64,000 nucleotides of DNA. Source: Cytobacillus oceanisediminis (lineage in GTDB: Bacteria > Bacillota > Bacilli > Bacillales > Cytobacillaceae). Location: positions 3,465,501-3,529,500 of the forward strand of contig NZ_CP065511.1 in NCBI RefSeq assembly GCF_022811925.1. Reading direction: 5' to 3'. Positions 25,692-34,548 of the stretch are shown one piece after another; position 1 is the stretch's first letter; every line of letters starts with the position of its first letter. A model generated the notes under the pieces. That model was not told the DNA's origin. It worked only from the letters and a program-made list of their open reading frames with translations, and did no database searches. The translations under genes were made by a program, and so were the position numbers.

Positions 25692-26804
25692 CTAATCTTC
25701 AATCATTATTTCACTTTCCTTTGGCAGGCGAACCTCAAAGATTGTCCTGATGACATTGCTCTCAACCGTAATGGTACCATTATGCTGTTCCAGAATATTC
25801 TTCGCTATGAACAGGCCAAGACCGGTGCTTTCTTCCTGATGCGTTCGTGATTTGTCACCGGTATAGAACATATCAAAGAGATGCGGGAGTTCCTCCGGAG
25901 GAATGCTGTCTCCATAATTCACCACTTGAACGACCACTTCATCCCCATCAATTGTGCCGTTAATATCGACATACTGGCCTTCATTTCCATAACGGATGGC
26001 ATTCGTTAGTAGATTTTCAAACACACGTGCTATCAATTCACCATCACCTAAAATGGGCAAATGGGGTGTGCTATCCATACGGGCAGCCAAATGATTCTTT
26101 TTGAATGCAGGATACAGTTCTTCCTTTAATTGATTAAGCAGGTCCGTTAAATTTAGTCTCTTTCTTTCAACTGGAAGCATGCCATAATTCATTCTGGTTA
26201 TTTCGAATAATTCATCAATCAGCCTTTCTAAACGCTGAGATTTCGTAAAGGCAATGGTCAAAAAATGCCTGACTTGTTCTTCGGTCAAGCTCTCATCCTT
26301 AAGGATCAAATCCAAATAGCCTAAAACAGAGGTAAGCGGAGTCCGCAAATCATGAGCCAGATTTACGACCAATTGATCCTTGCTGCTTTCCGAAAAATCT
26401 CCTCTTTCTACAGCTTGTTTCAATTTTTCACTTGCCAGATTAATATCATGGGCAATATCCCGAAATTCATCATTTGACTCTATTTGAACTTGATGTGAAA
26501 AGTCGCCCTGGGAGAGATGATGAATTCCGGTTGAAATCTCGTTAAAATAGCTGGAATATCGCTTCGTGAGTAAATAAAAGAACATGAACGAAAGCGGGAT
26601 AAACAGCAGTAAAAAGAAGTTAATGTCGCCAAATTGTTTCATGATTTTCCGATAAAATTCCAGCCGGTCACCAAACTGGGCATTCGCGTGATAATAGAAT
26701 TGAAGTGATTTAAAGACTATAAACGTTATAAGTCCAGAAAAAATCATACTTAAACCAAATAAAAGCACCATTTTTGAACGAAAGCTGCGCACCATTTTAT
26801 CCAT
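25692..26804 (-). CDS. VanS-like sensor histidine kinase
   Basis: 370 aa. Two membrane helices (about 12-34 and 60-80), a short extracellular loop, HAMP (to about 130), a HisKA domain with the phospho-accepting His in NLAHDLRTPLTS (about 149), and an HATPase_c domain with N box (ENLLTNAIRYG), FDMFY, and G box STGLGLFIAKN. It overlaps the response-regulator gene by 8 nt. The short sensor loop fits a membrane- or wall-sensing kinase. It resembles the VanS/YcbM-type of Bacilli; the stimulus is not known. Confidence 0.9.
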   Translation of the reverse strand: MDKMVRSFRSKMVLLFGLSMIFSGLITFIVFKSLQFYYHANAQFGDRLEFYRKIMKQFGDINFFLLLFIPLSFMFFYLLTKRYSSYFNEISTGIHHLSQGDFSHQVQIESNDEFRDIAHDINLASEKLKQAVERGDFSESSKDQLVVNLAHDLRTPLTSVLGYLDLILKDESLTEEQVRHFLTIAFTKSQRLERLIDELFEITRMNYGMLPVERKRLNLTDLLNQLKEELYPAFKKNHLAARMDSTPHLPILGDGELIARVFENLLTNAIRYGNEGQYVDINGTIDGDEVVVQVVNYGDSIPPEELPHLFDMFYTGDKSRTHQEESTGLGLFIAKNILEQHNGTITVESNVIRTIFEVRLPKESEIMIED

Positions 26805-27492
26805 TAAAGGAATACCCGACTCCCCACACGGTTTTTATCCATTTGTGGTTCTGTTTGCCTTCTTCCAGTTTTTTTCGCAGCGTGCGAATATGTACCATGA
26901 CTGTATTGCCGCTTTCAAAGTAGGCTTCACCCCACACCTGCTGAAAAATATTTTCCACACTATACACTTTTTTTGGATGACTCGCAAGCAAATACAAAAT
27001 ATCAAACTCTTTCGGCGTAAGCTCAATGCTTTCACCATATAGGGTCACTGTGCGCTGATCAGGAGTAATCACTAACCCGCCATATTCCAGCCAGGTTTTA
27101 TGATCTGCTTTCGGCTGATTCAGCTGTATAAAACGCCGGAGCTGAGCATTTACACGGGCAACCAATTCGATTGGGGTGAATGGTTTCGTCATATAATCAT
27201 CTGCTCCAATGACCAGTCCCTGTACTTTATCAAAATCAGAGGTTTTAGCACTCAAAAAGATGATGGGCATGTTATGCTGCTCGCGAATGCGGCGGGTTAC
27301 TTCATATCCATCCATTTTCGGCATCATAATATCCAAAATCAGCAAATCAATCTGTTGAGTCCCGACAACACGAACAGCCTCTTGTCCATCCGAAACTTTA
27401 ATAACATGATACCCTTCTTTTTCTAAATGAATGGCAATCAGATCAGCAATGTCCTCCTCATCATCCGCAATTAATATCGAAATATCTCTCAT
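26797..27492 (-). CDS. VanR-like OmpR-family response regulator
   Basis: 231 aa. Receiver domain with acidic pocket D10/D11 and phospho-acceptor about D53 (LLILDIMMPKMDG), K102 in MTKPF, then an OmpR winged helix (PKEFDILYLLASHPKKVYS ... VHIRTLRKKLE). First gene of the vanR-vanS-vanY set; ATG follows TAGGAGTGGGAAG. Likely targets are its own operon and the VanY gene. Confidence 0.92.
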   Translation of the reverse strand: MRDISILIADDEEDIADLIAIHLEKEGYHVIKVSDGQEAVRVVGTQQIDLLILDIMMPKMDGYEVTRRIREQHNMPIIFLSAKTSDFDKVQGLVIGADDYMTKPFTPIELVARVNAQLRRFIQLNQPKADHKTWLEYGGLVITPDQRTVTLYGESIELTPKEFDILYLLASHPKKVYSVENIFQQVWGEAYFESGNTVMVHIRTLRKKLEEGKQNHKWIKTVWGVGYSFNG

Positions 27493-27691
27493 CTTCCCAC
27501 TCCTACTAAATAAAAATGATCATACAGCTGTAAATCAAGTCTTATCCATTTTCTATTATTTCCGTTTCTTTTTCAAAAATATGGTCACATTGTGCAAATA
27601 AACATACAGCCATAATAAAAATGTTAAAGTGCATACAATTTTTGATAGGACTAATAATAACTAGTAACACATGTTAGGAGTACATTTGTTT

Positions 27692-29206
27692 ATGAACAAG
27701 GAAAAAAATAATCTAAATCCTGCAGAAAATCAAACACCTGCCGAGATAGTAAAAAGAGCCAAAAAATCATCTGATTTTAAAGAGATTAAAAAAAATGTTT
27801 CCGGAGTCCGGATAGTCATTTTATACTTCACTTCACTAATCGATCACAAGACGATGGAACATGTATTTCTTCCATATATTAATGAATGCGAAAAAAAGAC
27901 TGACCAGGCTTTTGATTTTAATCAATTTAAAAACAGCCTTCCGCTTGAAGATGTTATTAGAACAAAGGAAGCAAAAGAAATCGAAGAAAAAATTCATCAA
28001 GGATATGTCCTAATTAAATTTGAGAATACCTCTGAAGATTGTCTTTTAGTGAATGTAAGCAATTTATCTAAAGGGATAAGAGAATCTAACGAAACTGAGA
28101 ATGAATTTAATGTTATCGGCCCAAAATTAGGGTTTGTTGAGAGTCTTGATACCAATATTCTTTTACTTCGAACTAAGGTAAAGTCTCCTTTATTAACTAC
28201 TGAAGAGATCGTGCTGGGCACGCTGTCAAAAACAAGAATAATGATTGTTTATTTAGATGGCATTACAAATGAACAACATATAGAAAACGTAAAAAAAAGG
28301 CTCTCTGAAATAGATTTTGATATCATTTTTGATACTTCTGCTTTAGTCCAGCTAATTAAGGAAAATTCTTATACTCCTTTTCCACTTTACTTTTCTTCAG
28401 AGAGGCTGGATAGAATTTCTTATTCACTCACTTCCGGCCAAGTCGTTATCTTTAGTGATGGTTCACCATACGCAGTATCCGGACCTACTACCATATTCGA
28501 TTTTTTTCTCTCATCCGAAGATTATTATTATAACTGGATTATTGGGTCTTTCTTCCGTTTTACACGAATACTTGCGATCATCTTTTCAATCTTTTCTTCC
28601 GCCATTTATGTTGCGGTTATGACGTTTCATTATGAGGTGGTGCCTGCGGATTTACTGGGTCCGCTAATAGAGTCCAGAGCAAACGTTCCATTTCCGCCGC
28701 TGCTGGAGGTTCTTTTTTTAGAATTGACCATTGAATTATTAAGAGAGGCAGGAGCCCGATTGCCTACTAAAGTAGGACAGACATTGGGCATTGTTGGCGG
28801 TATTGTCATTGGACAGGCAGCTGTAATGGCAGCACTGACAAGTAATATTTTATTAATCATTGTCGCTTTAGCAGCCTTAGCTTCATTCACAACACCAGCT
28901 ATCGTTATGTCCAACACCATTCGAATTTTAAGATTTCCCTTTATCATCATGTCATCATTCCTAGGCGGGCTAGGTATCATGATAGGTTTTGCCGTGCTGC
29001 TATGTCATTTGTTTAAATTAAAATCATTTGATACTCCTTACATGGTTCCTTTGCACCCGTTTCGCAGCAATAGTCTTGCGGATAGTATCATAAGGTCCCC
29101 TTATAATAAATTAAACAAAAGGCCAGATTTTTTGAGACCTAAAGATAAAATTAAATATTCACCAAAAGAGAGTAACAAAAAGAAGGAAGATATTAATGAC
29201 GAATAA
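27692..29206 (+). CDS. Spore germination receptor subunit A (GerA family)
   Basis: 504 aa from the ATG at 27692; a longer frame to 27671 begins before the AGGAG. A long soluble N-terminal domain (about 1-290) is followed by the membrane domain, with the conserved motif PFPPLLEVLFLELTIELLREAG and PTKVGQTLGIVGGIVIG typical of GerAA/GerKA. It sits in the spore inner membrane and with subunits B and C detects germinants. First gene of a tight three-gene operon. It is divergent from vanR. Expression should depend on SigG, but I could not assign that promoter firmly. Confidence 0.94.
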   Translation: MNKEKNNLNPAENQTPAEIVKRAKKSSDFKEIKKNVSGVRIVILYFTSLIDHKTMEHVFLPYINECEKKTDQAFDFNQFKNSLPLEDVIRTKEAKEIEEKIHQGYVLIKFENTSEDCLLVNVSNLSKGIRESNETENEFNVIGPKLGFVESLDTNILLLRTKVKSPLLTTEEIVLGTLSKTRIMIVYLDGITNEQHIENVKKRLSEIDFDIIFDTSALVQLIKENSYTPFPLYFSSERLDRISYSLTSGQVVIFSDGSPYAVSGPTTIFDFFLSSEDYYYNWIIGSFFRFTRILAIIFSIFSSAIYVAVMTFHYEVVPADLLGPLIESRANVPFPPLLEVLFLELTIELLREAGARLPTKVGQTLGIVGGIVIGQAAVMAALTSNILLIIVALAALASFTTPAIVMSNTIRILRFPFIIMSSFLGGLGIMIGFAVLLCHLFKLKSFDTPYMVPLHPFRSNSLADSIIRSPYNKLNKRPDFLRPKDKIKYSPKESNKKKEDINDE

Positions 29207-30275
29207 CACATTAGTTAAAATGGGTATTGTTGTTCTAACTCTAATTCTGGCTGGATGTGTACCTCACAATATTATTAATGAAGTCTCTCTGATGCATAAT
29301 GTAGGATATGACAAAGAAGATGAGATGCTAAAGGCAAGTGTTGTTTATCCAAATTATGCCGAGAGTGATAATCCTGCTTTAATCACAGCTGCAGCTAAAA
29401 ATCCATCCAGTCTGCAGGAAGAACTTAGCCATAAGTCTCAATTTCCATTTGAAATAGGTCAAGTAAGGGTAATGATATTTGGGGATCAACTAAGCAGAGA
29501 TGGTTTAGCTTCCATATTAGACCCCATCTGTAAGGATCCAAAAATTGGCATAGTAAGAATTGTCATTACAGATGGAACTCCAGATTTAATACTAAGTAAA
29601 ACACTTAATGAGAGTCCGCTATTCTTAATGAATTTGATTGATAAAAGTATTGAAAATGAAGGAATTCCTGAATCTAACTCCCATGTAATGTATGACCAGT
29701 TTTTTGGAAGTGGAATTGATATGTCCTTTCCAAATCTTACAGTTGATTCTAAAGGGAAAATTAAAGTCGATGGTATGGGGATTTTTAAAGGTGAAAAATT
29801 AGCTTTTAGGATTTCCGAAAAAGAAACCTTCTTATTAAAATTAATGACGGATAAAAACAAAAGGGGAGTATATAGTTTTGACCTCAACATGCATGGACAC
29901 AAAGCTAATATTGGGGTCAGAACGAACTATGGAAAACACAAGGTGAAATTCATCAAGGAGAACCTCAGGGAACAAGTTAGAGTAAGCCTAAATTTAGATG
30001 TAGAACTTGATGCTTTGCCTGAATGGATCAATTTAGAAGATGAAAAGGATCTTAAATTATTTAAAACCGCCTTACAGAAATCAATTTCAAACGATGCTGA
30101 ATTACTTCTCAAGGATTTTCAAACAAATGGTGTAGATCCTTTAGGTTTAGGAAGAGTGTATAAAGCAAATCACAGAAATTATTCTGAAAAGAGTTTTTAC
30201 GATCGGATATATCCTAATATGACATATGAGGTAAATACCAAAATTGTTGTAAGGCAAACTGGGGTGGGAAATTAG
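29196..30275 (+). CDS. Spore germination lipoprotein subunit C (Ger(x)C family)
   Basis: 359 aa. A lipoprotein signal (LTLILAGC, Cys about residue 21) is followed by the Ger(x)C domains, with the C-terminal helix region ending ...RVYKANHRNYSE. It overlaps the A gene by 11 nt and the B gene by 1 nt (TAGTG). Subunit C is required for assembly of the germinant receptor. Operon order A-C-B instead of A-B-C occurs in some receptors. Confidence 0.93.
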   Translation: MTNNTLVKMGIVVLTLILAGCVPHNIINEVSLMHNVGYDKEDEMLKASVVYPNYAESDNPALITAAAKNPSSLQEELSHKSQFPFEIGQVRVMIFGDQLSRDGLASILDPICKDPKIGIVRIVITDGTPDLILSKTLNESPLFLMNLIDKSIENEGIPESNSHVMYDQFFGSGIDMSFPNLTVDSKGKIKVDGMGIFKGEKLAFRISEKETFLLKLMTDKNKRGVYSFDLNMHGHKANIGVRTNYGKHKVKFIKENLREQVRVSLNLDVELDALPEWINLEDEKDLKLFKTALQKSISNDAELLLKDFQTNGVDPLGLGRVYKANHRNYSEKSFYDRIYPNMTYEVNTKIVVRQTGVGN

Positions 30276-31384
30276 TGAACGTAAAAGTAGAAAAACAATT
30301 TCAAGTTTCGGCTTTTTTCACATTTTTTCTCATTCACTCTTCACAAACCGGAGTTGGTATCCTAAATTTTCAAAGCCAGGTTATTAAACATGCTGAGCAG
30401 GACGCCTGGATTTCTTTAATTATAACCTGGGCTGCAACCCATATCATACTCTATATTATTTTTAAGCTATTAGGCGGGGGAACTAATGATTTAGTAGCTG
30501 TTCATCAGTATTGCTTTGGAAAAGCGATTGGCAGCATAATGTCTGTCATGGCATTGGTTTATTTCTGGCTGGCTTCTTTGACAGTCCTCCGTGCATATAT
30601 TGAGGTCATCCAAATATGGGTGTATCCTTCAATAAAAACTTGGCAGCTATGTTTCGTTTTCGGACTCACATTTTATTATATTATCTCAAGCGGCTTTCGC
30701 AGTTTAACCGGCTTTAGTTTCTGGGGAGTTATATTGCCTGCTTTTTTGTTCTTTTTAATCTACTTCCCATTGATGCATGCGAATTATATTTACCTGCTCC
30801 CCGCCTTTAGTCATTCCCTAAGTGAGCTATTTTTATCTTCTAAAGGGTATGCCCTGCTTTTTCTTGGTTTCGAGTGGATCCTAATGTATTATCCCTTCCT
30901 TAGGAGTTCAAATAACAGAGATATTTCAAAATGGGCGTATCTTGGCAATATATATACTCTCATTGTGTACCTAATTATAACGTTAATATCATTCTTATAC
31001 TTTAATCAAGAGGTATTACAGCATTTACCTTGGCCCACTCTTATGATGGTTAAGATCGTTAAATTCTCTTTCCTGGAAAGATTTGAATATGTATTCATCT
31101 TTATTTGGCTGTTAGTGATCATATCCCCTATATGTATTTCTTTGTGGGCATGTACAAGAATCGTAAAAAGAACTTTCTCAATTCCTCCTAAAGCGACTTT
31201 GCTATTCTTGCTTATTGCAGAGATGATTGTTTCTATATACCTTCAGGAATTTAAGAGTATTGATTATCTTGTCAATTTTACTTCTAATGTGGGAATTGGT
31301 TTTGTATATGTGTATCTGCCGCTCCTTCTTATTATAAAATGGATTAAGAATCATTTTATGAAAAATAGGTTAAACAAAATCTAA
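30275..31384 (+). CDS. Spore germination permease subunit B (GerAB/AmiP family)
   Basis: 369 aa, ten predicted helices, APC-superfamily spore germination permease. It carries the usual N-terminal SSQTGVGILNFQSQV segment and GFEWILMYYPFL in helix 6. It binds the germinant in the receptor complex. GTG start coupled to the C gene stop. The germinant cannot be predicted. Confidence 0.93.
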   Translation: MNVKVEKQFQVSAFFTFFLIHSSQTGVGILNFQSQVIKHAEQDAWISLIITWAATHIILYIIFKLLGGGTNDLVAVHQYCFGKAIGSIMSVMALVYFWLASLTVLRAYIEVIQIWVYPSIKTWQLCFVFGLTFYYIISSGFRSLTGFSFWGVILPAFLFFLIYFPLMHANYIYLLPAFSHSLSELFLSSKGYALLFLGFEWILMYYPFLRSSNNRDISKWAYLGNIYTLIVYLIITLISFLYFNQEVLQHLPWPTLMMVKIVKFSFLERFEYVFIFIWLLVIISPICISLWACTRIVKRTFSIPPKATLLFLLIAEMIVSIYLQEFKSIDYLVNFTSNVGIGFVYVYLPLLLIIKWIKNHFMKNRLNKI

Positions 31385-31403
31385 TTCCTAATGCAAAAAA
31401 GAA

Positions 31404-31428
31404 TGCCTATCTTGTTAAAAGATAGGCA
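31404..31428 (-). terminator. Terminator of ohr (also faces the ger operon)
   Basis: TGCCTATCTT (31404-31413) and AAAGATAGGCA (31418-31428) form a stem. The minus strand continues into TTCTTTTTTG, so it serves ohr best; it may also stop the converging ger operon. Confidence 0.8.
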
Positions 31429-31460
31429 CTCTTGGTGTATGAAAAAAACCGGGATGCTGA

Positions 31461-31889
31461 TTAACCAACAACGTTGGAGGTTACTTCGATATTACCTTGA
31501 GTTGCTTTGGCATAAGGACAAACCTTATGAGCTTCCGCAACGACTTCTTCTGCCACGCTTGTTTCAACGCCCTTTACAGTGATATCCATTGTAATGGCCA
31601 GCACATATCCATCGTTCGCATCCTTGCCAAGCGTAACTTGTGAAGCAATATTTATACCGTCTGTTTTAATGTTCCTTTTCCTAAGGACAGTGCCCATCGC
31701 TCCCTGGAAGCATGCGGCAAACCCTGCAGCGAACAGCTGCTCCGGATTGGTTCCAGCTCCGTCCCCGCCTAATTCCTTTGGATATCTCAAGTCTACATTC
31801 AGATTGTTATCGTCAGATACCGCTTTTCCATCTCTTCCGCCTTGAACATTTACAGTAGCCGTGTATAATTTCTTTTCTATTTTCATCAT
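31461..31889 (-). CDS. ohr: Organic hydroperoxide resistance protein (Ohr/OsmC)
   Basis: 142 aa, full length for Ohr. Both redox cysteines are present: C60 in FAACFQGAMG and C124 in HKVCPYAKATQG. Ohr reduces organic peroxides using lipoylated protein or thiol donors. Start is one of two adjacent ATGs after AAGGGGAG. About 160 nt upstream lies TetR operator O4, with a decayed copy of ohr's own 3' end in between, so control by the exporter repressor is plausible. Confidence 0.93.
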   Translation of the reverse strand: MMKIEKKLYTATVNVQGGRDGKAVSDDNNLNVDLRYPKELGGDGAGTNPEQLFAAGFAACFQGAMGTVLRKRNIKTDGINIASQVTLGKDANDGYVLAITMDITVKGVETSVAEEVVAEAHKVCPYAKATQGNIEVTSNVVG

Positions 31890-31919
31890 TTTTAAAACTC
31901 CCCTTTTTATAATGGATTA

Positions 31920-32035
31920 GTATTTTTTTTTGCTTCAATATTTCCACAAGTAGCTTTTGCATTAAGGGCGAACTTTATGAGCCCGGCAATGACTTTTTCT
32001 ATAACGCTAGTCTTTGCCCTTCTCTTTCGGCTTGA
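31920..32035 (-). pseudogene. Decayed ohr 3' fragment
   Basis: The minus strand encodes KTSVIEKVIAGLIKFALNAK then ATCGNIEAKKNT. It aligns without gaps with the end of the intact Ohr (ETSVAEEVVAEAHKVCPYAKATQGNIE). The resolving Cys is lost and no 5' part remains. A tandem ohr duplicate has evidently been deleted except for its last 35 or so codons, leaving operator O4 just upstream. Confidence 0.85.
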
Positions 32036-32052
32036 AGGATCACCTTTTCTTT

Positions 32053-32070
32053 ACTTACTAGAAGGTAAGT
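32053..32070. promoter_or_regulatory. TetR-type operator O4 (ohr/ahpD locus)
   Basis: ACTTACTAGAAGGTAAGT, identical to O1 and O2, about 8.5 kb from the tetR gene. It lies downstream of ahpD and upstream of the decayed and intact ohr genes on the same strand. Confidence 0.82.
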
Positions 32071-32117
32071 TACCCTTAAAAAAAGACAATCATTAAGACA
32101 AGGAACTGTTGGAGATA

Positions 32118-32567
32118 TTATTTTTCAGTTGCTACATTCCCCATTGCAATTGAAATTCTATTCCAGCTGTTGATTTGATTGATGATTAGAACAAGGTCAA
32201 TATATTGTTTCTCATCATAATGTTCACGTACTCGATGATAAAGCTCATCTGGCACTCGTTTCGCCGGGATTAAAGTTATGTGCTCTGTTAATTCAAGAGC
32301 TGCTTTTTCTGCTTCAGTGTAAAATGTGCACTCTCTCCATGCACTAATGCAATATAAACGCTGTTCCGTTTCTCCCATTTTTCTCGCATCCGCTGTATGC
32401 ATGTTAATGCAATAGGCACAGCCATTTATTTGTGAAGCCCGAATTTTTATAAGTTCACGAAGTTTACGGTCTAAACCTGTCGTTTTCGTATACTTCTCCA
32501 TTTCCATCATTATTTTCATTGCCTCTGGTGCTAAATTGTAATAATCAATTCGTTGTTCCAATATCAA
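32118..32567 (-). CDS. AhpD-like alkylhydroperoxidase / carboxymuconolactone decarboxylase family protein
   Basis: 149 aa with the AhpD core motif C50-x2-C53-x3-H57 (INGCAYCINMH), which gives thiol peroxidase-type activity in the family. It is followed on the same strand by operator O4 and ohr, and is divergent from an Rrf2 regulator. The arrangement suggests defence against organic peroxides or electrophiles. ATG follows AAGGAGGAATTG. Confidence 0.88.
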   Translation of the reverse strand: MILEQRIDYYNLAPEAMKIMMEMEKYTKTTGLDRKLRELIKIRASQINGCAYCINMHTADARKMGETEQRLYCISAWRECTFYTEAEKAALELTEHITLIPAKRVPDELYHRVREHYDEKQYIDLVLIINQINSWNRISIAMGNVATEK

Positions 32568-32787
32568 TTCCTCCTTAAAGCTGATTCAACAAATAATTGA
32601 ACCGCATTTTGAAATTTCAATTGTGGATAGCATCAATCAGCGATTGATATTATCTATAATAAATTGTAGACTTTATTATGTCAAACCTCTTTTCATGTTA
32701 ATTAGTACCAATTGATCATGTTTGACAAAGAAATAAAAAATTTCTAAGATTGATTAAAATAGTCCCATTTATGAAGAGGTGTTCGTA

Positions 32788-33282
32788 ATGCAGTATAGTA
32801 TTGGGGTTGAATACGCACTTCACTGCCTTGTATATTTAATTGATAATACAGAGGATTCTTCCATTGGCATAAAGGAACTCTCCACTTTCCAAGGGATTTC
32901 CGAAACGTATCTTTCAAAGATTTTCAGTAAATTATCAAAGAACGGTATTGTTAGCTCAGTTCCTGGAGTTAAGGGCGGTTATAAACTTGCTAAATCTCCA
33001 GAAGAAATATCTTTTTGGGATGTAATTGAAGCAGTTGAAGGTCCCAAGCCGATTTTTCAATGCAAAAACATTAAAGATAATGGTTATTTGTATAGAGAAA
33101 ATATCTGCTCTTCGGGTACCTCCTCTTGTACCATCAATTTAGTTATGCTCTCAGCAGAAGAAAAAATGCGTGATTTCCTCCGCAGTAAAACACTTTCATG
33201 GCTAAATGAAGAGCTTGATCGTGTCTTGCCAAATCAAGTACGTGAAAATACCCGGAAATATTTTTCCAAGAACAGCCTATAA
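32788..33282 (+). CDS. Rrf2 family transcriptional regulator
   Basis: 164 aa from the ATG at 32788 after GAAGAGGTG; the GTG at 32779 lies inside that site. It has an Rrf2 winged helix (TYLSKIFSKLSKNGIV ... GGYKLAK, about 38-65) and three cysteines in the region of the Rrf2 cluster/redox site (FQCKN, ENICSSGTSSC). It may sense iron-sulfur status, NO or thiol stress. Divergent position from ahpD (220-bp gap) suggests that gene as its target. Confidence 0.9.
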   Translation: MQYSIGVEYALHCLVYLIDNTEDSSIGIKELSTFQGISETYLSKIFSKLSKNGIVSSVPGVKGGYKLAKSPEEISFWDVIEAVEGPKPIFQCKNIKDNGYLYRENICSSGTSSCTINLVMLSAEEKMRDFLRSKTLSWLNEELDRVLPNQVRENTRKYFSKNSL

Positions 33283-33286
33283 TACC

Positions 33287-33324
33287 AACCTCTCCTGAAA
33301 TTCCTTGATTTTGATGGAGAGGTT
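33287..33324 (+). terminator. Terminator of the Rrf2 gene
   Basis: AACCTCTCC (33287-33295) pairs with GGAGAGGTT (33316-33324), followed by TATTCTTTTTC. The remaining 170 bp to the liv terminator contain nothing I can assign. Confidence 0.8.
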
Positions 33325-33502
33325 TATTCTTTTTCTATGTTCTATTGATAACTATGACCGCTTCCATAGCCTGATCCGCATTGGATTTATCAGCTCTCAC
33401 ACCAGCTTAAGAACGTTTTTTCACAACATTAAAGATCATGGTTTTGATATTAACCCCCCGTTCAATATCCCGAAAAAAATAAGTGGTCTTGCAATTAATA
33501 AA

Positions 33503-33528
33503 AAACCTTACCCATGATGGCAAGGTTT
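33503..33528 (-). terminator. Terminator of the liv operon
   Basis: AAACCTTACC (33503-33512) and GGCAAGGTTT (33519-33528) form a stem with one mismatch. The minus strand continues into TTTTTTATT. A similar hairpin accompanies livM relic B. Confidence 0.8.
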
Positions 33529-33549
33529 CCAGAATCTTCTTATCCCACA

Positions 33550-34548
33550 CTATGCAGCCCTCTCCATTTCCCTTTTCTTCTTCTCCCTCCTCCCCTTTTT
33601 CAACGTGAACTTTTTAATAACTCCTGCTAAACCGGAAGGGAACCCAAGAAGCACCACTATATATAAGAATCCGAGGATAATCGTCCATCGTTCAAAGATG
33701 GGGAAAGTCATCGCAAGCTCAGAAAGATAATGTCTTAAAAATTCGATGATCCCCGCTCCTGCTATGGCACCAGCCAGGGTTCCCATTCCCCCGATCATCG
33801 TCATTAAGAGAGCATCAAGGGTAACTTCAATAGAAAAGACATTGGTATTAATGAACCGTAGTGACACTGCATAAAGTGCGCCGCTTAAGGAAGCTGCCAC
33901 TCCAGCCGTCACGCTGGCAATCAGTTTGTAATGAAGTGTTTGATACCCCAGTGCTTCTGCACGATATTCATTCTGGGAAATGGCTTTTAGCACCTTGCCA
34001 GTGGACGATTCTGTAAAAAGCTTCAGCAGGATGAAAACAACGGCTACACTAATGAGTGTAATGTAATAGAAAGAAGTACGGTCTTTGAATATGTCAGGCA
34101 CACTGAAGGTAAAACCGTCTCCGCCATGCGTCAGTCCCCTCCATTTCTCTGCCAATACAAGAAAGAGCTGTGATACTGCCAGTGTCAGCATCGCATAAAA
34201 GTGGCTTTTGAGCCTTAGTGATAATAAACCAATGATATAGCTAACCAAAGCGGATAGGATGATGCCTATAACCAATCCAATTAAAAAGTTTGGCAGAGTT
34301 GCATCCAGCTTATTAAAAATGAGAGCCGTGCTGTACGCGCCGATTCCAAAGAACATGCAATGACCAAAGGAAACAATGCCGGTATACCCTAACAGAATAT
34401 CAAAGCTCATCGCAAATATGGCAAAAATGAAGATTTGAGTAAGTAAAATCAGTGTGCTTCGGGAGTCGTTAACAAAGGGAAACAGAAGCATGAAAAGCAG
34501 AATCGCAAGCCCCCAGTACAGCGGCACTTTATGAAATACACCTCTCAT
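33550..34548 (-). CDS. livM: Branched-chain amino acid-type ABC transporter permease LivM
   Basis: 332 aa, nine to ten helices, with the LivM signatures DILLGYTGIVSFGHCMFFGIGAY near residue 50 and the EAA-like loop AISQNEYRAEALGY (about 190). It is the last gene of the long minus-strand operon and its start overlaps the livH stop by 4 nt. Parts of its 3' half recur as two decayed fragments at 15.4 and 17.7 kb. The substrate may be a short carboxylic acid rather than an amino acid given the CoA-ligase genes upstream (inference). Confidence 0.92.
   Translation of the reverse strand: MRGVFHKVPLYWGLAILLFMLLFPFVNDSRSTLILLTQIFIFAIFAMSFDILLGYTGIVSFGHCMFFGIGAYSTALIFNKLDATLPNFLIGLVIGIILSALVSYIIGLLSLRLKSHFYAMLTLAVSQLFLVLAEKWRGLTHGGDGFTFSVPDIFKDRTSFYYITLISVAVVFILLKLFTESSTGKVLKAISQNEYRAEALGYQTLHYKLIASVTAGVAASLSGALYAVSLRFINTNVFSIEVTLDALLMTMIGGMGTLAGAIAGAGIIEFLRHYLSELAMTFPIFERWTIILGFLYIVVLLGFPSGLAGVIKKFTLKKGRREKKKREMERAA

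Noticed and set aside
24722..27492. Functional glycopeptide-resistance cluster
   Set aside because: Only regulator, sensor and carboxypeptidase are present; no D-Ala-D-Lac ligase, dehydrogenase or VanX is in the window.
27625..27665. SigG-like promoter (TGCATA, about 17 bp, AATAATA) upstream of the ger operon
   Set aside because: The match is loose in an AT-rich region; expected biologically but not supported well enough to annotate.
33305..33517. 70-codon plus-strand frame between the Rrf2 gene and the liv terminator
   Set aside because: It begins inside the Rrf2 terminator hairpin, has no ribosome site and no family resemblance.
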